Source: Luteibacter jiangsuensis
GTDB taxonomy: Bacteria > Pseudomonadota > Gammaproteobacteria > Xanthomonadales > Rhodanobacteraceae
Reading direction: 5' to 3'
Assembly: GCF_030812295.1 (NCBI RefSeq)
Contig: NZ_JAUSSK010000001.1
Location: 1,171,194-1,235,193, forward strand
DNA length: 64,000 nt
The notes under the pieces are model-generated. The model was given only the letters and a program-made list of their open reading frames with translations, was not told the origin of the DNA and did no database searches. Of the stretch, positions 1 to 8,662 are shown in pieces; position 1 is the stretch's first letter; the number at the start of each line of letters is the position of its first letter. The translations under genes were made by a program, and so were the position numbers.

Positions 1-717
1 GATTTCGACCTGCATCGCATGTGGGTGATCCCGGAGATGACCGGCTATTTCGCCGCCAGCCCCGAAATAGCCCAACGCATGTGCGCGGTCGGATTGCCGG
101 CACCACGCGTGCATGCCACGGGCATCCCGGTGATGCCGGCGTTCGCCGAACCGCAGGATCGCCGCGCCCTTGCCGGATCGTTCGGCATGGACCCCGATCG
201 CCCGGCTTACCTGGTGATGGGTGGTGGCGCAGGGGTGGGCGCGCTCGACGAGCTGGCCGATGCGCTGCTCTCCAGCGGCGGGGACTTCCAGCTCGTGGTC
301 CTCGCCGGCCGCAACACGGCGATGCTGGATCGCCTGCGTGCGCTCGCTGCCACGCGGCACGCGGGACGCCTGTTCCCTCATGGGTTCACCCGCCATGTCG
401 AACGCCTGATGGCCTGTTGCGACCTCGCCATCACCAAGCCCGGCGGCCTGACCACGTCCGAATGCCTCGCCATGGGCCTGCCGATGATCGTGAACGCACC
501 GATTCCCGGGCAGGAAGAACGCAACGCGGACTACCTGCTTGAAAAGGGCGCGGCATGGAAAGCGATCGATGCCGTAGCCCTGGCTTGGCGGATCGGTGAG
601 CTCCAAGCCGATCCCTCGCGTCTGGCCGCCATGGCCGCCAGCGCGCGTGCGATCGGCCGGCCGCACGCGGCTCGCGAAGTGATCGATACCGTGCTCGCCA
701 ATCTGGACGGTACATGA
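1..717 (+). CDS. MurG/MGDG-synthase-like glycosyltransferase, C-terminal part
   Basis: The frame is open from the first base, so the N-terminus lies outside the window and 238 residues are visible. The visible part is the nucleotide-sugar-binding half of a GT-B glycosyltransferase of the MurG/monogalactosyldiacylglycerol-synthase type. It has a glycine-rich VMGGGAGVGALDELADAL loop, then a VLAGRN strand, an FPHGFT strand and a TKPGGLTTSECLAMGLP stretch that is the usual donor-sugar pocket. Members transfer sugar from a UDP-sugar to a lipid acceptor at the inner membrane; the acceptor cannot be told from sequence. The stop overlaps the next start (ATGA), so the two genes are probably translationally coupled. 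Confidence 0.8.
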   Translation, partial: DFDLHRMWVIPEMTGYFAASPEIAQRMCAVGLPAPRVHATGIPVMPAFAEPQDRRALAGSFGMDPDRPAYLVMGGGAGVGALDELADALLSSGGDFQLVVLAGRNTAMLDRLRALAATRHAGRLFPHGFTRHVERLMACCDLAITKPGGLTTSECLAMGLPMIVNAPIPGQEERNADYLLEKGAAWKAIDAVALAWRIGELQADPSRLAAMAASARAIGRPHAAREVIDTVLANLDGT

Positions 718-1238
718 GTCATTCGCCGCGTCGCCGGGTCATCGCCGTGGTATCGACCGCCCTGTTCACCTTGCTGCTCGCCTTCATGTTCGCCCACGTG
801 GAGATCGAAATCGAAGGCCCCAACGGCTGGGCCACCAGCCTGCCGACCTGGCGCGTCGATCACCACTGGCTGCTCGACCTGCTGTGGGGTGGCCGGCCCA
901 TGACCGGCTACCACGCCTGGGTCTTTCCTTTCATCGCCTTGTTTTTCCATTTTCCGATGGTGTTTCGTGGCTTCTGGAGCTGGCGGGCACAAGTTCGCGC
1001 GATCGCCTGCGTGATGCTGTTCTGGGTGGCGGAGGACGGCTTGTGGTTCGTGCTGAACCCGGCGTTCGGGCTGGAGCGCTTCAATCCGGCCGATGTACCT
1101 TGGCATCGTCATTGGTGGGGACCGGCGCCCAGCGACTACTGGGTGTTCGGTTTCCTTTGCATCGTGTTGTTCGTTCTCTCGGCGCTGCCGAAGCCGCCGC
1201 GCCAGCCAGAGGCAGGCACCCGGCTCTATTCCTCGTGA
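714..1238 (+). CDS. Hypothetical inner-membrane protein, about four TM helices
   Basis: A 174-residue protein I do not assign to a named family. Hydrophobic segments lie near residues 9-28, 65-82, 97-116 and 143-160, with many Trp and His residues between them (DHHWLLDLLWGG, WHRHWWGP). The start overlaps the stop of the upstream glycosyltransferase by four bases, so it is probably co-expressed with it and may act on the same lipid pathway. That link is inferred from position only. Confidence 0.7.
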   Translation: MSHSPRRRVIAVVSTALFTLLLAFMFAHVEIEIEGPNGWATSLPTWRVDHHWLLDLLWGGRPMTGYHAWVFPFIALFFHFPMVFRGFWSWRAQVRAIACVMLFWVAEDGLWFVLNPAFGLERFNPADVPWHRHWWGPAPSDYWVFGFLCIVLFVLSALPKPPRQPEAGTRLYSS

Positions 1239-1331
1239 CATCTCCACCCGTGCACACACGATTCATGTGCTTGCACGCAAGACCCGGCACCATGCCAGAA
1301 TCCACCGACACGCCGCTGCGGACATTCCACC

Positions 1332-2849
1332 TTGGCACCGACAGGTAAATCGCAGATCAACGAAGGCGAGTTGCTCGCCGCCGTCGACCTCGGCTCCAAC
1401 AGCTTCCATATGGTCGTCGCCCGCTACGAACACGGCGAACCCCGCGTGATCGACCGCCTGCGTGATTCCGTACGCATGGCCGTGGGCCTGCGCCCCGACG
1501 GCACGCTGGATGCCAACCATCGTGCCGCCGCGCTCGCCAGCCTCGCACGTTTCGGCCAGCGCATCGCCGGCATTCCCGCCCTTCACGTGCGCGCCGTGGC
1601 GACCAACACCGTGCGCCGGCTGGCCTCGCCACATGCCTTCCTTTCCGCGGCCGAGGCGGCCTTGGGCCATCCGGTGGAAATCGTCTCCGGACGCGAGGAA
1701 GGCCGCCTGATCTTCCTGGGCGCGGCGCATGACCTGCCCGCCTCGCGCGACCATCGCCTGGTGATCGACATCGGAGGCGGCAGCACCGAGTTCATCGTCG
1801 GCCGCGGCACGTCGCCCGTCCTCACCGAGAGCGTGCAGGTGGGTTGCATCGCCTCGACGCTGCGTTTCTTCCCCGGCGGAAAGATCACCCGCAAACGCTG
1901 GTTGCGGGCACGCCGTGAGATCGGTGTGCTGCTCCAGCAGTTTTCGGAGGATTATCGCGAAGCCGGCTGGGCCGACGCCTATGGCTCATCGGGCACCGCG
2001 AAAGCCATCGGCTCGGTGGTCAGGGCCATGAAGTTGTCGGACGACGGCATCACACCGGAATCGCTCGCGGCGGTCCGCGAAGCGCTGATCGAGCAGGGGT
2101 CCTCCGCCACGCTGAAACTGCCCGGTCTTGCCGATGACCGTGCCGAGGTGTTCGCGGGCGGCGTGGCGATCTTCGAGGCCGCGTTCGAGGCCCTCGGCAT
2201 CGATCGCCTGCGCGTTTCCGAAAGCTCCATGCGCGAGGGCCTGCTCTGGGATCTCATCGGCCGCTCCGCCGGCACCGATCCGCGCATGGCCAGCATCGAT
2301 TCGCTGGCCAGCCGCTATGGCGTCGACCGCGCCCAGGCCCGCCGTGTGGAGACCACCGCGCTGGCCTTGTTCGACCAGTTGGCCAAGGTCTGGAAGCTCG
2401 ACGACGACGCGCGCGAGTGGCTTTCCTGGGCCGCGCGCGTACACGAGCTCGGCCTCGCCATCGCGCATAGCCAGCACCAGCGCCATGGCGCGTACATCCT
2501 GCGCAACGCCGACATGGCAGGTTTTTCGCGGCAAGAGCAGCAATTGCTCGCAGCCATCGTCGAGTGCCACCGGCGCAAGCCCGAGAAATCGGTCATCTCC
2601 GCGCTGCCCGTGCGCTATCGCATGCTGGCCCGCCATATCACGGCGATCCTGCGCCTGGGCGTGCTGTTTCGTCGTGCTCGCCGGGCCGAGGCGCTGCCGC
2701 GCATCCGTGCCGTCGCCACGCGCCAGCGTCTCCGCCTGACCCTTCCCGCGGACTGGCTCGACCAGCATCCGCTGACCGAGGCCGACCTGGAACAGGAACG
2801 CGAGCCGCTGGCCGAACTGGGCCTCGAACTGGAGATCGTGACCGAATGA
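1332..2849 (+). CDS. ppx: Exopolyphosphatase (Ppx/GppA family)
   Basis: A 505-residue protein beginning at a TTG codon; the frame has no ATG near the conserved N-terminus. The ASKHA phosphatase signatures are present: AAVDLGSNSFHMVVARYE at the N-terminus, the NTVRRL region, and the second phosphate loop LVIDIGGGSTEFIVG. A C-terminal HD-like helical domain (VHELGLAIAHSQHQRHGAY) follows, as in full-length Ppx. The family hydrolyses inorganic polyphosphate processively from its ends, and some members also act on pppGpp. It stands alone here without a neighbouring polyphosphate kinase. Confidence 0.9.
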   Translation: MAPTGKSQINEGELLAAVDLGSNSFHMVVARYEHGEPRVIDRLRDSVRMAVGLRPDGTLDANHRAAALASLARFGQRIAGIPALHVRAVATNTVRRLASPHAFLSAAEAALGHPVEIVSGREEGRLIFLGAAHDLPASRDHRLVIDIGGGSTEFIVGRGTSPVLTESVQVGCIASTLRFFPGGKITRKRWLRARREIGVLLQQFSEDYREAGWADAYGSSGTAKAIGSVVRAMKLSDDGITPESLAAVREALIEQGSSATLKLPGLADDRAEVFAGGVAIFEAAFEALGIDRLRVSESSMREGLLWDLIGRSAGTDPRMASIDSLASRYGVDRAQARRVETTALALFDQLAKVWKLDDDAREWLSWAARVHELGLAIAHSQHQRHGAYILRNADMAGFSRQEQQLLAAIVECHRRKPEKSVISALPVRYRMLARHITAILRLGVLFRRARRAEALPRIRAVATRQRLRLTLPADWLDQHPLTEADLEQEREPLAELGLELEIVTE

Positions 2850-2874
2850 CCGCGATCCGCCCGGCAAAGGGGGG

Positions 2875-2880
2875 TATCAT
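2875..2880 (+). promoter_or_regulatory. Candidate -10 box for the cyclophilin gene
   Basis: TATCAT lies 34 bases upstream of the ATG at 2915, in a GGGG-TATCAT-GCCGG context like other start-proximal -10 boxes in this window. No good -35 was recognised, so this is a weak call. Confidence 0.3.
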
Positions 2881-2914
2881 GCCGGGAATGTTCCACCGTC
2901 ACGACCGGTCACCC

Positions 2915-3658
2915 ATGCTCAAAGCCGTATTCGCCAGCGTCCTCCTCGCCCTGCCCGTCCTCGCGTTCGCGCAGGCGACCAAGCCGGCGACACCGGCGCC
3001 CGGCCCCGTCGAGCATCCCCGCGTGACGATGCACACCACCCAGGGCGACTTCACCCTGGAGCTGTTCCCGGAGAAAGCACCAAAGAGTGTCGCCAACTTC
3101 CTGCAATACGTGCGCGACGGCTTCTACGACGGCACGGTGTTCCACCGTGTGGTCAATGGCTACATGGTCCAGGGTGGCCTCTACAGTCGCGACCTGACGC
3201 AAAGGCGCACGCGCGCGGCGATCCCCAGCGAGGCGGACAACGGGCTCTCCAACCTGCGCGGCACCGTCGCGGTGGCGCGCGGAACCGACCCGAACTCGGG
3301 TACGGCACAGTTCTTCGTCAACCTCGTCGACAACCGCCGGCTCGACTACGTGAGCAATCAGAGCGGCCTCACCTGGGGCTTCGCCGTGTTCGGCAAGGTC
3401 CTGAACGGCATGGACACGATCGACAAGATCGCCGCCCTGCCCACGCGCGCGCAGGGTCCGTTCGTCGGCGACGTGCCGAATCCGCTGGTCGTCATCGAAT
3501 CGGCCAATGTGGTCGGCGAAGAAAAGGCGGCGCCCTCCCCCTCTTCCTCCGCCGCGGCCCCCGCCAGCACACCGGCGAAGCCCACGACCGCGCCGGCCAA
3601 GCCGGCCATGCCCAAGAAGGGCGAGAAGAAAACCTCGACGCCGCCGAAGGCCGCATGA
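2915..3658 (+). CDS. Periplasmic cyclophilin-type peptidyl-prolyl isomerase
   Basis: A 247-residue protein with a Sec signal peptide (MLKAVFASVLLALPVLAFAQ) followed by a cyclophilin domain. Recognisable parts are FTLELFPEKAPKSVANFL, the catalytic-site stretch FHRVVNGYMVQGG and the SGTAQFFVNL strand. It should catalyse proline cis-trans isomerisation of proteins in the periplasm (PpiA-like). The last ~45 residues are a Pro/Ala/Lys-rich, probably disordered tail that typical PpiA proteins lack. The start at 2915 was chosen because it places the signal peptide at the N-terminus; in-frame ATGs at 2879 and 2888 would add charged residues. The 3' end overlaps lpxH by four bases. Confidence 0.85.
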   Translation: MLKAVFASVLLALPVLAFAQATKPATPAPGPVEHPRVTMHTTQGDFTLELFPEKAPKSVANFLQYVRDGFYDGTVFHRVVNGYMVQGGLYSRDLTQRRTRAAIPSEADNGLSNLRGTVAVARGTDPNSGTAQFFVNLVDNRRLDYVSNQSGLTWGFAVFGKVLNGMDTIDKIAALPTRAQGPFVGDVPNPLVVIESANVVGEEKAAPSPSSSAAAPASTPAKPTTAPAKPAMPKKGEKKTSTPPKAA

Positions 3659-4383
3659 GCACGCTATTCATCGCCGACCTGCACCTCGACGAGAGGCGTC
3701 CCGATATCACGCTGTTGTTCGAACAATTCCTCGCTTCAGATGAAGCGCGCTCGGCGAATGCCTTCTACATTCTCGGCGACCTCGTCGAGGCGTGGATCGG
3801 CGACGACGACGATGCGGAATTGCCGGCACGGATCGCTCAGGCCACGCGCGGCCTGAGCGATGCCGGTGTTCCCGTCTACTTCATGGTCGGCAATCGCGAC
3901 TTCCTGCTCGGGCCCGCCTTCGCCGAACGCGCGGGCATGACCCTGCTCGACGACGGCACCGTGCATGACATCGAAGGCGTGCCCACCCTGCTGATGCACG
4001 GGGACGTACTCTGCACCGACGATGTCGAGTACCAGGCGGTTCGCGCCCAGGTAAGGACGGAAGCATGGAAGGCACAAGTCCTCTCGATGCCGCTGGAGGC
4101 ACGCCGTGCCTTCGCCGCCCAGGCGCGCAGCGACAGCAAATCGCGTACCGGCCGCATCGATGAGACGATCATGGACGTGAACCAGGGCGCGGTCGAAGAC
4201 GCCATGCGCCGAGCAGGTGTCCATCGCCTCGTGCACGGGCACACGCACCGGCCCGCCATCCACGATTTCGAGTTCGACGGCGCGCCTGCGCAACGGATCG
4301 TGTTGGGCGATTGGTACGACCATGGCTCGGTGTTGTCGATCGACGGCCACGCGGTCGACCTTCGCGGACTCTCACTCACCTGA
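3655..4383 (+). CDS. lpxH: UDP-2,3-diacylglucosamine diphosphatase LpxH
   Basis: A 242-residue calcineurin-like phosphoesterase. The metal-binding motifs are in order: D8/H10 in FIADLHLDE, GDLVEAWIGDD at 41-51, GNRDFLLG with N80, MHGD with H115, and HGHTHRP at 194-200. LpxH removes UMP from UDP-2,3-diacylglucosamine to make lipid X in lipid A synthesis, working at the cytoplasmic face of the inner membrane. Length and motifs match the E. coli type of LpxH. Its start overlaps the cyclophilin stop (ATGA), so the two form a transcription unit. Confidence 0.92.
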   Translation: MSTLFIADLHLDERRPDITLLFEQFLASDEARSANAFYILGDLVEAWIGDDDDAELPARIAQATRGLSDAGVPVYFMVGNRDFLLGPAFAERAGMTLLDDGTVHDIEGVPTLLMHGDVLCTDDVEYQAVRAQVRTEAWKAQVLSMPLEARRAFAAQARSDSKSRTGRIDETIMDVNQGAVEDAMRRAGVHRLVHGHTHRPAIHDFEFDGAPAQRIVLGDWYDHGSVLSIDGHAVDLRGLSLT

Positions 4384-4390
4384 CGTGATG

Positions 4391-4474
4391 GTGGGAGCCG
4401 GCTCTGCCGGCGATGGGTGCTTGCCGTAACCTGGCCTGCTGCCGCGGGATCGCCGACGAAGTCGGCTCCCACAG
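4391..4474. repeat. Inverted pair of REP-like repeats between convergent genes
   Basis: GTGGGAGCCGGCTCTGCC-GGCGAT at 4391-4414 is followed by an inverted copy, GATCGCCGACGAAGTC-GGCTCCCAC, near 4448-4472. The arms can pair into a long hairpin between the convergent lpxH and DUF455 genes. It may also serve as a bidirectional terminator, though there is no U-tract. The same repeat core recurs elsewhere in the window. Confidence 0.75.
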
Positions 4475-4499
4475 GGCAAGCTCATGCAACACGGCAGGC

Positions 4500-5300
4500 T
4501 CAGCCCAGGGTGCCCAGCCAGGCCAGCTCGCTCTCGGAAAACCCCGCCGCGCGGCGCGCATCGAGATTGAAGGGACCTCGCAGCGAACCGTTCATGTAAT
4601 CGGAGAGGAGTCGCGCGAACGTGGCCTCGGGCTCGATCCCGTCGCGCTCGCAGCACCAGTGGAACCAGCGCGTCCCCGCGGCCACGTGGGCCACTTCCTC
4701 GCGCAGGATCACTTCGAGGATCGCGACGGTGCGTTCGTCGCCCTGGCGGCGTAGTCGCTCCATCATGCCGGGAGTGACATCGAGCCCGCGCGCTTCAAGG
4801 ACGCGCGGCACGAGTGCCATGCGTGCCGTATCGCTGTGCGCCGTTTTTTCCGCCATCTCCCACAGGCCGTTGTGCGCGTCGAAATCACCGTAGACGTGGC
4901 CGAGTTCGGCGAGACGGCTGGACAGCATCGTGAAATGCCGCGCCTCGTCGTTGGCGCACGAGGCCCAGTCGCGGTAATACGCCAACGGCTTCCCGCGGAA
5001 ACGGTAGACCGCGTCCCAGGCCAGGTCGATGGCGTTGAATTCGATATGCGCGATGGCATGCACGAGCGCGGCGCGGCCTTCCGCCGTGCCCAGGCCACGC
5101 TGTGCCACCTCACGGGAAGGGACCAGGCGAGGACGTTCGGGCCGGCCCGGAAGTGCGATGGGACGCGCCGGCGGCGATGACGGATCCGGCGCCAGCTCGC
5201 CCGCTTGCAGGGCCGCCCAGGTCTGGAAGCTGAGCCGGACCTTCTCGGCCGGATCGGCGGCATCGAGGCATTGTCGGGCGGCGGTGTGCAGGTCGTTCAT
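4500..5300 (-). CDS. DUF455 family ferritin-like protein
   Basis: A 266-residue helical protein with the features of DUF455, a ferritin-like superfamily distantly related to MiaE-type di-iron hydroxylases. Likely carboxylate/His metal ligands are in HIEFNAIDLAWDAVYRF, CANDEARHFTML and REEVAHVAAGTRWFHW. The start at 5300 (MNDLHTAARQ) was preferred over one 13 codons upstream because the extension is not family-like. The substrate is unknown. It lies 42 bp downstream of purF on the same strand and could be the last gene of that operon. Confidence 0.8.
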   Translation of the reverse strand: MNDLHTAARQCLDAADPAEKVRLSFQTWAALQAGELAPDPSSPPARPIALPGRPERPRLVPSREVAQRGLGTAEGRAALVHAIAHIEFNAIDLAWDAVYRFRGKPLAYYRDWASCANDEARHFTMLSSRLAELGHVYGDFDAHNGLWEMAEKTAHSDTARMALVPRVLEARGLDVTPGMMERLRRQGDERTVAILEVILREEVAHVAAGTRWFHWCCERDGIEPEATFARLLSDYMNGSLRGPFNLDARRAAGFSESELAWLGTLG

Positions 5301-5342
5301 GGATCGATGGCGGCGTGATTCGTCATCCACGCCGCCCACTGC

Positions 5343-6821
5343 TCAGGCGCTGCGGCGCTCGTTCTTGGCCGCGTCGGAACGCAGTGCTTCCTGCTGCTCG
5401 AGGAAGCCCGCCTCGACGCCCGTGACGTATTCGCCGGAGAAGCACGACGTATCGAAATGGGTGAGAGCTTCGTTGCCATCGGCGACGGCCCAGACGAGGT
5501 CGTCGAGGTCCTGGTAGATCAACCAGTCCGCACCGAGCGCCTTCTCCACTTCCTCCACGGTACGCCCGGCCGCGACCAGTTCAGAGGCCGCGGGCATGTC
5601 GATGCCGTAGATGTTCGGATAACGCACCGGCGGCGCGGCCGAGGCGAAGTACACATTCTTCGCACCGGCGTCGCGGGCCATCTGGATGATCTGGCGCGAC
5701 GTCGTACCACGAACGATCGAGTCATCCACCAGCAGGACGTTCTTCTTGCGGAATTCGAGATCGATGGCATTGAGCTTGCGGCGCACCGATTTCACCCGCT
5801 CGCCCTGCCCCGGCATGATGAAGGTACGGCCGATATAGCGGTTCTTCACCAATCCCTCACGCATGGGTACGCCCAAGACCTGCGCCAGCGAGCTTGCTGC
5901 CGTGCGCGAGGTATCGGGAATGGGAATGACCGCATCGATGCCATGGTCGGGACCACGTTCGCGGAGGATCTTCTCGGCCAGCTTCTCGCCCATGCGCAGA
6001 CGCGCCTTGTACACCGAGACATCTTCGATCATCGAATCGGGACGCGCGAGATAGACGTACTCGAAGATGCACGGCGCGTGGACCGCCCCTTCGGCGCAAT
6101 GCTGCGCGTGGAGTTCACCGCCATCGGTGACGATCACCGCTTCGCCCGGCGCGATGTCGCGCAGGCGCTTGAAGCCGAGCACGTCGAGCGCCACCGATTC
6201 GGAGGCGATCGCATATTCGCGGCCTTCCGGCGTGACGCGCTCGCCGAGCACGAGCGGGCGAATGCCGTTGGGATCGCGGAAGGCGATCAGGCCATAGCCA
6301 AGCACCAGCGCGATGCAGGCATAGCCGCCGCGGGCGCGCGCATGCACGCGTGAGATCGCCTTGAAGACATGCTCCGGCGTAAGGTCGCCGCGATCGTCCA
6401 CCTGCAGTTCGTGCGCGAGCACGTTGAGCAGCACCTCGGAATCGGAATCGGTGTCGATGTGCCGGCGGTCGTCCTCGAACATCTCCTTGCGCAGGGTCTC
6501 GGTGTTCACGAGGTTGCCGTTGTGCGCGAAGGCGATGCCGTAGGGCGAGTTGACGTAGAACGGCTGCGCCTCCTCGGTACCTTCGGAGCCTGCCGTGGGA
6601 TAGCGGCAATGACCGATACCGATGCGTCCGCGCAGCTTGCTGACGCCCGCGGAGTTGAAGACGTCGCGAACCAGGCCATTGCCCTTGTGCAGGCGCAGAC
6701 GCGCGCCATCCACCGTGGCGATGCCGGCGGCATCCTGCCCGCGATGTTGCAGGACGGTCAGGCCGTCATACAGGGCCGATGCCACTTCCGTGGTACCGAC
6801 GATGCCGATGATTCCGCACAT
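5343..6821 (-). CDS. purF: Amidophosphoribosyltransferase PurF
   Basis: A 492-residue enzyme of the first step of purine synthesis, making 5-phosphoribosylamine from PRPP and glutamine. The N-terminus MCGIIGIVG carries the Ntn glutaminase cysteine (Cys2, exposed after Met removal). The PRPP-binding motif is [15 protein letters not shown] in the C-terminal half. It lies 12 bp downstream of cvpA, the same cvpA-purF coupling seen in E. coli. Confidence 0.95.
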   Translation of the reverse strand: MCGIIGIVGTTEVASALYDGLTVLQHRGQDAAGIATVDGARLRLHKGNGLVRDVFNSAGVSKLRGRIGIGHCRYPTAGSEGTEEAQPFYVNSPYGIAFAHNGNLVNTETLRKEMFEDDRRHIDTDSDSEVLLNVLAHELQVDDRGDLTPEHVFKAISRVHARARGGYACIALVLGYGLIAFRDPNGIRPLVLGERVTPEGREYAIASESVALDVLGFKRLRDIAPGEAVIVTDGGELHAQHCAEGAVHAPCIFEYVYLARPDSMIEDVSVYKARLRMGEKLAEKILRERGPDHGIDAVIPIPDTSRTAASSLAQVLGVPMREGLVKNRYIGRTFIMPGQGERVKSVRRKLNAIDLEFRKKNVLLVDDSIVRGTTSRQIIQMARDAGAKNVYFASAAPPVRYPNIYGIDMPAASELVAAGRTVEEVEKALGADWLIYQDLDDLVWAVADGNEALTHFDTSCFSGEYVTGVEAGFLEQQEALRSDAAKNERRSA

Positions 6822-6833
6822 GGGTGTTGCCTT

Positions 6834-7469
6834 CTACGAAGAGGCCGCCGTGGTCGCGGCGGCAGGGTGAGCATTCGAATCTTTCGTGGGCTGCGCGGGG
6901 ATCGTCAGGTCGCGCAGTTTCATCAATTCTTCCCGGCTGGGCAGTTTCACGTCCGGCATCTTCATGTTCTGCAGCGCCGCCGGTGGGTGCATGTACTCGC
7001 GCACGTTCGCCGGCACCTGCTGGCCAAGCCACGCGGCCGGCGCGGCGAACTGCGGCAGCATCGCGGATTCGCGCCACATGGGCTCGTTCGGCAACGGCGT
7101 GAAGCCCAGCAGGAACACCACGCCACTCACGATGAGCACGCCGCGCGCGAGACCGAAGATCATCCCGAGCAGGCGGTCCATGCCACCCAGCCCCGTTCCC
7201 GAGACCAGGCGCGAAATCAGGAACCGGAACACGGCGCCGACGAGCAGCACCGTGATGAAGCACAAGCCGTAGCCGATGGCGATCCGCGCCGACGGCAGCG
7301 ACACGCTGCTCTCGAAGTAACGCGCCACCACCGGCCCGAACAGCCACGCGATCCAGAACGCGGCCACCCAGATCACCAATGAAAGCACTTCGGAAATGAG
7401 GCCACGCGCGAGGCCGATCAAGACCGAAATGAACAGTACGGCAAGGATGACGTAATCGGCCCAATTCAC
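6834..7469 (-). CDS. cvpA: CvpA family membrane protein
   Basis: A 211-residue protein starting MNWADYVILAVLFISVLIGL, with four hydrophobic segments in the first ~140 residues and a polar C-terminal tail. That is the usual CvpA layout. In E. coli CvpA was named for colicin V production and is linked to envelope stress; its molecular role is unclear. It lies between the SPOR gene (41 bp upstream) and purF (12 bp downstream), all on one strand. Confidence 0.9.
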   Translation of the reverse strand: MNWADYVILAVLFISVLIGLARGLISEVLSLVIWVAAFWIAWLFGPVVARYFESSVSLPSARIAIGYGLCFITVLLVGAVFRFLISRLVSGTGLGGMDRLLGMIFGLARGVLIVSGVVFLLGFTPLPNEPMWRESAMLPQFAAPAAWLGQQVPANVREYMHPPAALQNMKMPDVKLPSREELMKLRDLTIPAQPTKDSNAHPAAATTAASS

Positions 7470-7510
7470 GTGACGCTCCTCGAATTCACGACGGGAGTCG
7501 GTCCGGCCCG

Positions 7511-8587
7511 TCAGGGCGCCGGGACGACAACCCCATCGAGGCCCACCTTGGCCTTGATCTGGTCCTTCAGGCGCACCGCGTCGTCACGCTGCGTCTGAGG
7601 CCCCGCGCGGACACGCCACAACTTGGCGCCACTGCTGGAGGCGATGCTATCCACATAGCCCGGAATGCCCGCGCCGCGCAGCTTGTCGCGCAGGCGCGTG
7701 GCTTCGGTCTCGCTGCTGACCGCGGCGACCTGGACCGCGAAACCACCCGCGCGTGGCGCGGCGGTGGGTACGCTGGGCGTGGCCGCGGCGGGAGCCGGGG
7801 TGGTGGCGGCCGGGCGCGACGGCGCCGGGGCGTCGGCGGTCTGCGTCTCGGCCTTGGTCGACAGGCTGGCCGGGGCGCCAGGCACCGCGGCGACGATCTT
7901 CAGACGGGCGGTCTCGGCGGCGGCACGCGATTCGAACGGCCCGGCGGTGACCCGCGTAAGCGACTTTCCGGCCTGCGTGGTCGACGCGGTGCTCACCGGA
8001 TAGCCCAGCGCCTTCACTTTCTGCACGAGGGCGTCGGCCTTGGAGCGATCCGCGTACGCACTGAGGTTGATGCTGTAGCTGCCTCGCGCGGCGGTACCCG
8101 GCGGCAGGGCGACGGGTGCCGCGGCCGGCGTGGCTGGCGGTGCCGAGGCAACGGGCGTGGTGGCGGGCCTGGCCGCCGGCTTGGCCGGAGTGGCCGGGGT
8201 GGCCGCAGGCTTGCTGGCGGCCGGCGCGTTGGCGAAATCTTCCGGCAACGCATCAGCGGGCTTGCGCGAGGCGATGTCCACCGAAGCGAGACGGCCGCCA
8301 CTGCCGGGAATGACGCTGGCCGAAGGCGCCGAAACGGCGGCCGCGGGCTGTTGGGGCACCGCTCCGGCGGTCTGCGGTCCGTTCACCGTCGCTGGTGAGC
8401 CGTTTGGCGCCACGTCGAGCGTGCGCGTCTGCAGTTCACGATCCGGTGCCGGCGGGATCGCCAGGCTGACGGTCTGGTCGGCGTCGGACTTGGGCGGCGT
8501 GCTGGAGAACAACATCGGCAAGAACAGGACCGCCAGGGCGATCAGGACGGCGGCACCCAGCATGCGTGTTTTCAAGGAAGGCTCCAT
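7511..8587 (-). CDS. SPOR domain-containing membrane-anchored protein
   Basis: A 358-residue protein with a short cytoplasmic N-terminus, one TM helix (MLGAAVLIALAVLFLPMLF), a long Ala/Pro-rich linker and two SPOR-like segments. These are GSYSINLSAYADRSKADALV at mid-protein and GGFAVQVAAVSSETEATRLR near the C-terminus. SPOR domains bind denuded glycan strands of septal peptidoglycan. The folC-SPOR-cvpA-purF order is common in gammaproteobacteria, where the SPOR gene is often called dedD. Two SPOR-like modules instead of one is a modest departure from the usual DedD plan. Confidence 0.85.
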   Translation of the reverse strand: MEPSLKTRMLGAAVLIALAVLFLPMLFSSTPPKSDADQTVSLAIPPAPDRELQTRTLDVAPNGSPATVNGPQTAGAVPQQPAAAVSAPSASVIPGSGGRLASVDIASRKPADALPEDFANAPAASKPAATPATPAKPAARPATTPVASAPPATPAAAPVALPPGTAARGSYSINLSAYADRSKADALVQKVKALGYPVSTASTTQAGKSLTRVTAGPFESRAAAETARLKIVAAVPGAPASLSTKAETQTADAPAPSRPAATTPAPAAATPSVPTAAPRAGGFAVQVAAVSSETEATRLRDKLRGAGIPGYVDSIASSSGAKLWRVRAGPQTQRDDAVRLKDQIKAKVGLDGVVVPAP

Positions 8588-8614
8588 ACGACCGGTGCAA
8601 AGCGAATCGCGGCG

Positions 8615-8620
8615 ATTATA
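8615..8620 (-). promoter_or_regulatory. Candidate -10 box upstream of the SPOR gene
   Basis: Read on the minus strand the site is TATAAT in a GGTTATAATCGCC context, 27 bases upstream of the SPOR start at 8587. No clear -35 was found. It would give the SPOR-cvpA-purF genes a promoter independent of folC. Confidence 0.45.
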
Positions 8621-8662
8621 ACCGGCAATGGACCTGCCCCGGCGCCTCGCCCGTGCCGGCGT